The notes under the pieces: model-generated | Seen by the model: only the letters and a program-made list of their open reading frames with translations | The model's database searches: none | Told to the model about the DNA's origin: nothing | NCBI GenBank assembly: GCA_016200725.1 | Contig: JACQEE010000034.1 | Span: 1 to 6,972, forward strand | DNA from: Chloroflexota bacterium | GTDB lineage: Bacteria; Chloroflexota; Dehalococcoidia; SHYB01 | Length of the DNA: 6,972 nucleotides | Direction of reading: 5' to 3' | Translations under genes and position numbers: made by a program | Part shown: one piece after another, positions 1-5,559 of the stretch | How the letters are laid out: the number at the start of each line of letters is the position of its first letter | Numbering within the stretch: position 1 is the first letter of the stretch

Positions 1-1
1 G

Positions 2-295
2 CCGAAGGAGTACTGGGACCGACAGTGTTACGTTGAAGCGATGTTTCGGAGTCCCGACGAGGCGGCGATTCGCTACAAGACCGGCGTGCACAAGATCATG
101 TGGGGCTCGGACTACCCGCACTTCGAAGGCTCGTGGCCGCATAGCAAGCGGACCTTGCATGGGGGTCTCGCAGGGTTGCCGAAGGCCGAGATCGCCGCGA
201 TGCTAGGCGAGAACGCTGCGAAGGTATATGGCTTCGACCTGAAGCAGTTGCGACCGGTCGCCGACCGAGTTGGGCCAACCGTCGCAGAGATCTAG
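2..295 (+). CDS. Amidohydrolase family 2 (TIM-barrel metal hydrolase), C-terminal fragment
   Basis: The reading frame is open from base 2, so this is the last 97 residues of a gene that begins left of the window; the ATG at 41 is internal. The tract KIMWGSDYPH (positions 92-121) is the signature near the C-terminus of amidohydrolase-2 (aminocarboxymuconate-semialdehyde decarboxylase-like) proteins. Its Asp (codon 110-112) is the usual last metal-site or catalytic aspartate of the barrel. The following HFEGSWPHS stretch and the closing segment GLPKAEIAAMLGENAAKVYGFD, which fits the family's terminal helix that packs against the barrel, also match. Such enzymes hydrolyse or decarboxylate small aromatic or cyclic acids in the cytoplasm. 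The substrate cannot be told from this fragment. The stop TAG (293-295) lies 5 bases from the stop of the opposing RNase D gene. Confidence 0.85.
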   Translation, partial: PKEYWDRQCYVEAMFRSPDEAAIRYKTGVHKIMWGSDYPHFEGSWPHSKRTLHGGLAGLPKAEIAAMLGENAAKVYGFDLKQLRPVADRVGPTVAEI

Positions 296-300
296 GCTGG

Positions 301-1449
301 CTACAGCCGCGCGAGATCCTTCCGCAACGAGTCGCTGAACGCTTTTGCCTGCCACCGACGAACTTCTGTAGAGCGTAGCTCGGCGTCGAGCGAGCCTGGG
401 TCGCGCGCGAGGCGTTCAAGGCTGGGCATGGGCCATACGAGTGCGGGATCGAGTTCTAGGCGTTTGCCCTGCTCCATGCGCCAGGTCCGCAACTTTTGAA
501 ATCGTTCCTGCTCGTTCTTCGTTGGTGGCTTTCGAGCCGGCCGCTCGGGAGGGGGCCGCTTGATAGGCGGCGCAGCCTGGCCTTCGATGAGCGCCTGCCG
601 CAGGTCCTTGCCGATTCGGTGGAGTACGACGTCGGTAAGGCCGTGGACCTTCCCAAGTTCTGTCTTGGGGTTCTCTGCGAGTGTGAGAAGCGCCTCGTCG
701 GAGAGGATACGAAATGGTGGGCGGTTGCGCCGCCGTGCCTCGCGCTCGCGCATGAGAATAAGTTTCTGGAGCACGGCAAGGCCCCGGTCGTCGAGCTTGC
801 GCGAGCCCCTCATGGAAAAGACCCACTCCCCCGGAGGCTCGGGCGGCGTATAGCGCAAGTCTTCCAGCCGCTCGCACTCTTCGCGCACCCAATCTGCGCG
901 GCCCAACTCGCCAAGTTTCGCATCAAGGACCTCGCGGAGTGGCAACAGATACGCGACATCATCAGCGGCATAGTCGAGTGCCTCGCGTGAGAGTGGTCGC
1001 ATCGACCAATCGGCGCGCTGTAGTTTCTTCTCCTTCGAGAGGGTCACGGCGAGAAACTGCTCGAGCGTGTTGCTGAGGCCCAAGCGGTCGAGGCCGGCGA
1101 AGTGAGCCGCAACGCTCGTGTCGTACAGGTTGCGGATACCGAAGCCCCATTCGCGGTCGAGGCTGCGGAGATCGTAGTCGGCACTATGGATGATCTTCTG
1201 TACATCTGGATCAGCAAGTAGTTCGCCAAGCGGCAATATGTCATCGATTGTCACCGGATCGATGATGTAGGAGACACCAGGCACGCCGATTTGCACGAGG
1301 CAAACGCGTTCGGGGTAGCGATGGAAGCCGTTTGACTCGGTGTCGACTGCGATGGCTGCCTCGCCTCGTAAAGAGGCGACGAGGTTACGCATGCGAGTGG
1401 CAGTTGTGACGAGTTCGGCGCGACGCTTCTTCGCCTGAATCAGAGTCAA
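301..1449 (-). CDS. rnd: Ribonuclease D (DEDDy 3'-5' exoribonuclease with HRDC domains)
   Basis: RNase D trims the 3' ends of tRNA precursors and other small RNAs in the cytoplasm. Numbering from a TTG start at 1449 (382 residues, against 375 for the E. coli enzyme), Exo I is VDTES with D36 and E38. Exo II is HSADYDL with D93. Exo III is DYAADDV with Y160 and D164, the DEDDy arrangement. The first HRDC domain covers about residues 218-293 (RGLAVLQKLILMREREARR). A proline-rich basic linker follows (about 294-312), then a second, divergent HRDC-like half to the C-terminus ending in RRWQAKAFSDSLRKDL. All catalytic residues are present. The open frame extends back to a TTG at 1515, overlapping the upstream acyl-CoA dehydrogenase by 32 bases. 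I prefer 1449 because homology to the family begins only around the ELVTT motif; neither start has a good ribosome binding site. It probably shares a transcript with the dehydrogenase. Confidence 0.93.
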   Translation of the reverse strand: MTLIQAKKRRAELVTTATRMRNLVASLRGEAAIAVDTESNGFHRYPERVCLVQIGVPGVSYIIDPVTIDDILPLGELLADPDVQKIIHSADYDLRSLDREWGFGIRNLYDTSVAAHFAGLDRLGLSNTLEQFLAVTLSKEKKLQRADWSMRPLSREALDYAADDVAYLLPLREVLDAKLGELGRADWVREECERLEDLRYTPPEPPGEWVFSMRGSRKLDDRGLAVLQKLILMREREARRRNRPPFRILSDEALLTLAENPKTELGKVHGLTDVVLHRIGKDLRQALIEGQAAPPIKRPPPERPARKPPTKNEQERFQKLRTWRMEQGKRLELDPALVWPMPSLERLARDPGSLDAELRSTEVRRWQAKAFSDSLRKDLARL

Positions 1450-1483
1450 TGCATACCCAGATCTGGCAGCGCAAACGGCCGGC

Positions 1484-2659
1484 CTACCGTGGTAACCCGA
1501 GCCCTCGCGTGGCAATGATGTTCCGCTGGATCTCGGACGTACCGGCGGCGATGGTCATGGAAATGGTGTTCAGGTAGGAGAACTCGATGCGGCCATCTAT
1601 CGGGGCGCGCTTGTCGCTCCACTCGATCTGCGCGTACATGCCAAGGACGTCCATCAGTGTACGTGCAACCTTTTGCGTGAGTTCGCTGGCGTAGAGTTTG
1701 CCCAGCGAGGCCTCCATGTTCGGGATCTGCTTATTGTGCTGCATCCAGGCGACGCGATAGGCGAGGCCACGCGCGACGCCGCCGGCGATGACTAACTCAG
1801 CGAGTTTGTGCCGAATACGCGGCTCCTGAAGTGGTGATCGCCCATCGGGGCCCTTGATGCCGCGCAGATATTCAATGACCTCTTCAAGCGTGCGGCGGAC
1901 GCTCGCTGACTGCCCTGCCATCGAGCGCTCGAAGTCGAGCGTGGTGGTCGCCACGTACCAGCCGCGATTGGTTTCGCCGAGCATGTTGCGTGCGGGGACG
2001 CGGACATTGGTGAAGAACACCTGGTTGAAGCCGTGGCTGTTCGATATGTTGATGAGGGGGCGAATCTCGATCCCGGGTGTCTTCATGTCGAGCAGGAAGT
2101 AGGAGATGCCCTTGTGCTTGGGCACCTCGGGGTCGGTGCGCGTGAGGATGTGCATCCAGTCGGCGAGGTGGCCGTAGGTGGTCCATATCTTCGAGCCATT
2201 GATGACCCAGTCGTCACCATCGCGGACGGCCTTGGTCTGCAGAGAGGCCAAGTCGGAGCCGGAGCCAGGCTCGCTGAATCCCTGGCACCAGATCACCTCG
2301 CCGCGCGCGATGCGCCCGAGGTGATCCTTTTTCTGGTCATCCCTCCCATGCACCATGATGCAGGGGCCGATAAGCCCAATACCCTGGCCATCGCGGCCGG
2401 GCGCGCGGTGGTAGGCCATCTCCTCGCTCATCACGGTCTGGCGCAATACGTCGGCGCCCGCGCCTCCGTACTCTTTAGGCCAAGCGAGTGCGAGCCACCC
2501 CTTCTTGGCCAGCTTCTGCCGCATCGTCCGATCGATTTCGAAGTCCTCCGGCTGTATCTCGCCGCGGGTGCCTCGCCAGCCGGGGGGTAATTCCTTCTTT
2601 AGGAAGGTGCGGACTTCCTGTCGAAAGGATTCATCTTCAGGACGGAATCGAAAATCCAT
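1484..2659 (-). CDS. Acyl-CoA dehydrogenase (FadE-type, FAD-dependent)
   Basis: This full-length 391-residue enzyme carries out the alpha,beta-dehydrogenation of an acyl-CoA thioester, passing electrons from FAD to electron-transfer flavoprotein. The N-terminal helical domain begins MDFRFRPEDESFRQEV. The first family signature is CQGFSEPGSGSDLASL (residues 125-140). The second is AAGTSEIQRNIIATRGLG (371-388), contacting FAD near the C-terminus. The position of the catalytic Glu of medium-chain enzymes (Glu-Gly-Thr motif) is Ala372 here. A Glu is present instead in LDFER (E244-R245), the helix-G site used by isovaleryl- and long-chain acyl-CoA dehydrogenases, so the enzyme should be active. 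The overall type resembles actinobacterial FadE proteins of steroid or branched-substrate breakdown, but the substrate is not decidable. The ATG start at 2659 has a weak GGCGG about 9 bases upstream. The gene is followed closely by rnd and is divergent from aroE. Confidence 0.93.
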   Translation of the reverse strand: MDFRFRPEDESFRQEVRTFLKKELPPGWRGTRGEIQPEDFEIDRTMRQKLAKKGWLALAWPKEYGGAGADVLRQTVMSEEMAYHRAPGRDGQGIGLIGPCIMVHGRDDQKKDHLGRIARGEVIWCQGFSEPGSGSDLASLQTKAVRDGDDWVINGSKIWTTYGHLADWMHILTRTDPEVPKHKGISYFLLDMKTPGIEIRPLINISNSHGFNQVFFTNVRVPARNMLGETNRGWYVATTTLDFERSMAGQSASVRRTLEEVIEYLRGIKGPDGRSPLQEPRIRHKLAELVIAGGVARGLAYRVAWMQHNKQIPNMEASLGKLYASELTQKVARTLMDVLGMYAQIEWSDKRAPIDGRIEFSYLNTISMTIAAGTSEIQRNIIATRGLGLPR

Positions 2660-2763
2660 CAGTAACCGCCAGTGTGGAAAGATTCCAGGGTAGGGTAGGC
2701 AGGGGCTCGGGTACTGTCAAGGCCCGTTTGCTTTGGTTCCCGCCTCCGCCCACAATATCCAGC
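2660..2763. promoter_or_regulatory. Divergent intergenic region, presumed promoters for acyl-CoA dehydrogenase and aroE
   Basis: These 104 bases separate two divergent start codons and must drive both genes unless transcription enters from elsewhere. No strong sigma-70-like pair is visible. On the plus strand, CAATAT (2753-2758) could be a poor -10 with TTTGGT (2732-2737) as a weak -35 at 15 bases. That would place transcription initiation at about the aroE ATG. No Shine-Dalgarno sequence precedes that ATG (CCGCCCACAATATCCAGC), so aroE could be leaderless. No inverted repeat typical of an operator was seen. The region assignment is firm; the individual promoter elements are guesses. Confidence 0.35.
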
Positions 2764-3627
2764 ATGACTACGTCCTCCAAAACACCTCTGCGTACAGCCG
2801 GCGTAATCGGCTACCCGATCCGTCACTCGGTCTCCCCAGCTATGCATCAAGCGGCCTTCAAGGCGCTCGGTCTTAACATGGCCTACGAGCGGTGGGAAAC
2901 TCCGCCCGAGCAGCTCGAATGGCGGGTGGCTAGCCTCCGCCATGCCGAGATGCTCGGCGCCAGCGTCACCATTCCCTATAAGGAGCGTGTCATCCCGCTT
3001 CTCGACGAGATGGACGAGACGGCTCGCACGATCGGTGCCGTCAATACCATCGTCAGCCGCGCGAGGCGGCTCATCGGGCACAACACGGACGGCCCCGGCT
3101 TTCTGCAAGCGCTTCGAGAGGATGGCGGCATGGAGCCGAAAGGCAAGCGTGCGGTAGTGCTAGGCGCGGGAGGCGCCGCTCGAGCTGTAGTTGTCTCCTT
3201 GCTTCAGGCAGGCGTAAAGGAACTTGTCATAACGAATCGTACGGCTGAAAAGGCTGATTCGGTGGCTATCTCTCTAGCGAGCCGTAAACAGCAGGTGGTA
3301 CTAAAGCCAGTGGTCTGGGGCACACCCATAGGAGATGTCGACCTCATCGTGAACACAACATCGCTCGGGATGCGTCACGGGCCTGCCGAAGGCCAGGGCC
3401 CACTCGCTGCGTCGCAGATACCGCGCCACTGCCTCGTCTTCGATTTGGTCTACAACCCCGAAGAGACACCCCTCCTTCGCGCCGCGAAGTCTGCGGGAGC
3501 GCGAACGCTCGGCGGGCTGCCGATGCTCGTGTACCAGGGTGCCCTCGCGTTCGAACTGTGGCTTGGCATCAAGCCGCCGGTGGACGTGATGCTCGCCGCT
3601 GCGCAGGCGGCGCTACGTGGCAGGTGA
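2764..3627 (+). CDS. aroE: Shikimate dehydrogenase (NADP+)
   Basis: AroE reduces 3-dehydroshikimate to shikimate with NADPH, the fourth step of the chorismate pathway, in the cytoplasm. The product is 287 residues, normal for the family. The N-terminal substrate domain has GYPIRHSVSP (S22 and S24 bind the shikimate carboxylate), SVTIPYKE with catalytic K73, GAVNT with N94, and HNTDG with catalytic D109. The Rossmann domain has VLGAGGAARA (132-141), and TNRT (157-160) fits the NADP phosphate-binding loop. VNTTSLGM (197-203) and the C-terminal GGLPMLVYQGALAFELW (250-266, with Q258) complete the pattern. The ATG at 2764 is chosen because homology starts about a dozen residues later. The frame stays open back to 2488, but that stretch lies antisense to the acyl-CoA dehydrogenase and resembles no AroE. 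The gene stands alone, with no other aromatic-pathway genes nearby, and ends 27 bases before the convergent dppC stop. Confidence 0.95.
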   Translation: MTTSSKTPLRTAGVIGYPIRHSVSPAMHQAAFKALGLNMAYERWETPPEQLEWRVASLRHAEMLGASVTIPYKERVIPLLDEMDETARTIGAVNTIVSRARRLIGHNTDGPGFLQALREDGGMEPKGKRAVVLGAGGAARAVVVSLLQAGVKELVITNRTAEKADSVAISLASRKQQVVLKPVVWGTPIGDVDLIVNTTSLGMRHGPAEGQGPLAASQIPRHCLVFDLVYNPEETPLLRAAKSAGARTLGGLPMLVYQGALAFELWLGIKPPVDVMLAAAQAALRGR

Positions 3628-3654
3628 AGGCGCGAGGTCGCATCAGGCCAGAGC

Positions 3655-4507
3655 CTACGTATTTCGCAGCCGCGGATCCCAGACATCGCGTAGGGCGTCG
3701 CCGAGCAGGTTGAATGCGAGGATGGCGAGGCTCACGGCAATCGTGGGCGACCACAGCAACTGTTGGTGACTCTCCAGTGTGGTACGGCTGGTCGCCAGCA
3801 TGTTGCCCCACGAGGGCTGGCCGATGGCCGTGCCCTGATGCAAGAAACTCAGCGTCGATTCGAGGAGAATCGCAGCACCGAGGTAGGTTGCTCCGAGGAT
3901 GATGATGACGTGGGCGACGTTGGGCAACACATGCCGGGACATGATGCGCATGTCCGACGCCCCCAGAGAGCGAGCCGCATCCACGTAGACGTTCTCCTTA
4001 ACGGAAAGGGCGCTGCCTCGTACCACGCGGGTCGTTACCGGGATGAGCACGATCGCGATGGATAGGACGACGTTGGCCTGAGCGCCGCCAACCGTGAAGC
4101 CTTTACCCATCAGGGTCACGATCGTCAGCGCCAGAATGAGGGCCGGGAAAGCCATCACGCCATCCACGAACCGCTGGATGATGAGATCCCACATGCCTCC
4201 GTAGTAGGCCGATATCAGCCCGAGCGTTGTGCCCACGACCAAGCCCATGCCAACTGAGGCCGCGCCGACCAATAGCGAAATGCGTGCCCCGTAGACCAGC
4301 CTTGCGAACTTTCAGGGGCGGGTTCGGGGCGATGAAGTTGGCGAACAGCCCCATGACGACCATGATCAGGATGATTACCGCCGAGATGCCGCCAAGAGGC
4401 TTCCGGCGGGAGAAAGCCCAGAACTCTCTCAACTGCCTATGGGCCCAGCGGAGGGGCGAGGTCCTTGGGCGTGCATTGTCCTGCTGCTCAATCTTCGTAG
4501 TTTGCAT
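3655..4507 (-). pseudogene. ABC transporter permease, DppC/OppC type, disrupted by frameshift and internal deletion (or assembly error)
   Basis: The gene would encode the second membrane subunit of a peptide/nickel-type importer. The ATG at 4507 opens a frame with a cytoplasmic N-terminus, FSRRKPLGG, a first membrane helix (about residues 39-59) and FIAPNPPL, exactly as in DppC proteins. After about 4313 that frame yields nonsense, although it stays open to 4103. The family sequence resumes in another frame at FARLVYGARISLLVG (from about 4308) and runs to the TAG at 3655-3657. That part includes AYYGG, the EAA loop (YVDAARSLGA...RHVLPNV), PSWGNML and the WDPRLR terminus. The second frame has a TGA at 4312-4314, so neither frame alone gives a complete protein. 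Joined, they give about 282 residues and lack the roughly 25 residues, including the usual GTDxxGRD motif, expected between AP and YGAR. It lies 6 bases after the DppB-type gene stop. The family is certain; whether the lesion is biological is not. Confidence 0.8.
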
Positions 4508-4513
4508 AGCGGC

Positions 4514-5476
4514 CTACGAATACCGAATCCTTGGGTCCAGCCAGGCGTAACTCAGGTCTACCAGGAGGTTCGCCGCAACGTAAATCACGGCGAGGAAAAG
4601 CACCCCGCCCTGCAGAAGCGGGTAGTCGCGGTTGGTCATCGCTTGAAGCGTCAATTTGCCTATTCCGGGCAAGCCGAAGATCTGCTCGACGATGAATGCC
4701 CCCCCGATGAGGAAGCCGACCTGGGCACCGATAAGCGTCATTGGTGGAATCATGGCATTCTTCAGCGCGTGCCGCACTACGACCAGCCTCTCGGTGAGGC
4801 CCTTTGCCCGCGCAGTGCGGACGTAGTCGGCGCGGAGCACCTCGAGCATCGAGGAGCGCACCATGCGCAGGACCGTTGACGAAACTGCTAGGCCGAGCAC
4901 CACGCCTGGGATGATGAATTGCGCCAAGTTCTTCGAGGGGCTATCGAAAAAGGTACGGTACCCCAAGGGCGGGGTCCAATTAAACCAATCCGCTCCGAGC
5001 ACAATGATTAACGTTCCGATGACAAAGTTTGGCACCGAAAGGCCTGCGATGCTGAACAGCCTGGCGCCGTAGTCGAGTGGCGAGTCCTGGTACAACGCAG
5101 AGAGCGCTCCGAAGGGAATGGCAATCACCAGGGAAACGATCAGAGCGATCAGAGCTAGTTCGAAGCTCACGGGGATTGCCTGGCGCAACTGGGCGCGAAC
5201 CTGGTTGCCAAAATATAGCGAATGTCCCAGGTCGCCGCGCCCTACACGGCCTAGCCACACGAAGTACTGCTTCGCCTTATTCTGGTCGACGCCCAGCTCT
5301 TTCCGCAGTTCCGCAGCCTGTTCTCTGGAGGCACTGGCCCCGGCAGCGATAGACGTTGCCAGCTTTGCGTCAACAACGTCCCCGGGCAGCAGCGCGACCG
5401 ACAGGTACACGATCAGCGACACAAGCAGCAGCGTGGGAATCATGAGCAGCAGGCGCCGGAGGATGTAACGTCCCAC
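4514..5476 (-). CDS. ABC transporter permease, DppB/OppB type
   Basis: This intact 320-residue inner-membrane subunit of a peptide/opine/nickel-family importer pairs with a DppC-type partner to form the translocation pore. The N-terminus, GRYILRRLLLMIPTLLLVSLIVY, is the typical first membrane helix. The periplasmic region includes LLPGD and ELRKELGVDQ (57-66). Several further membrane spans follow: about 103-126, 142-162, 186-206, 247-264 and 291-309. The EAA loop that docks on the ATPase is ADYVRTARAKGL...HALKNAMIP (217-244). FIVEQIFGLPGIGKL (261-275) and the C-terminal SYAWLDPRIRYS are also characteristic. The start is a GTG at 5476, with only a weak GCGAG upstream and a large hairpin 19 bases before it. 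It sits downstream of the solute-binding protein gene and 6 bases upstream of the dppC-like gene, so the three form one operon. Substrate is unknown. Confidence 0.93.
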   Translation of the reverse strand: MGRYILRRLLLMIPTLLLVSLIVYLSVALLPGDVVDAKLATSIAAGASASREQAAELRKELGVDQNKAKQYFVWLGRVGRGDLGHSLYFGNQVRAQLRQAIPVSFELALIALIVSLVIAIPFGALSALYQDSPLDYGARLFSIAGLSVPNFVIGTLIIVLGADWFNWTPPLGYRTFFDSPSKNLAQFIIPGVVLGLAVSSTVLRMVRSSMLEVLRADYVRTARAKGLTERLVVVRHALKNAMIPPMTLIGAQVGFLIGGAFIVEQIFGLPGIGKLTLQAMTNRDYPLLQGGVLFLAVIYVAANLLVDLSYAWLDPRIRYS

Positions 5477-5495
5477 GTGTTGCTCGCTTATATAG

Positions 5496-5525
5496 GCGCG
5501 GGCTCCGGAATCCCGGAGCCCGCGC
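5496..5525 (-). terminator. Strong intergenic hairpin between binding-protein and permease genes
   Basis: GCGCGGGCTCCGG (5496-5508) and its exact complement (5513-5525) form a 13-bp stem with 12 G-C pairs and a 4-base loop. Read on the minus strand it lies 34 bases after the binding-protein stop and 19 bases before the permease GTG. It is followed by CTATATAAG rather than a run of T, so it is not a canonical intrinsic terminator. By analogy with other importer operons, it may protect the upstream message from 3' exonucleases or cause partial termination, making the binding protein more abundant than the permeases. The TATATAAG just after it could also be a weak -10 element for the permease genes; that is a guess. 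Confidence 0.6.
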
Positions 5526-5559
5526 GGTGTATCAACCTATGTCCGGCTAGCGAAGCGGG

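Noticed and set aside
416..990. Long open frames on both strands inside the RNase D gene (496-990 plus, 416-892 minus)
   Set aside because: Arg/Pro/Ala/Ser-rich translations without motifs, fully inside a conserved gene; they are shadows.
2033..2590. A 185-codon open frame on the plus strand, opposite the acyl-CoA dehydrogenase gene
   Set aside because: It lies wholly antisense to a clearly conserved gene, shows no recognisable domain, and is the kind of long shadow frame expected in GC-rich DNA.
2488..2763. N-terminal extension of aroE by 92 codons to an ATG at 2488
   Set aside because: The added stretch is antisense to the acyl-CoA dehydrogenase, unlike any AroE sequence, and the family's N-terminus fits the ATG at 2764.
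3594..3612. CGCCGC / GCGGCG inverted repeat near the end of aroE as a terminator
   Set aside because: It lies within the alanine-rich final codons, has only a 6-bp stem, and is not followed by a T-run on either strand.
4103..4311. Continuation of the first dppC frame (GLRGTHFAIGRRGLSW onward) as a genuine alternative C-terminus
   Set aside because: After position 4313 it has no membrane segments and is Arg/His/Gly-rich, while the adjacent frame carries perfectly good permease sequence over the same bases.
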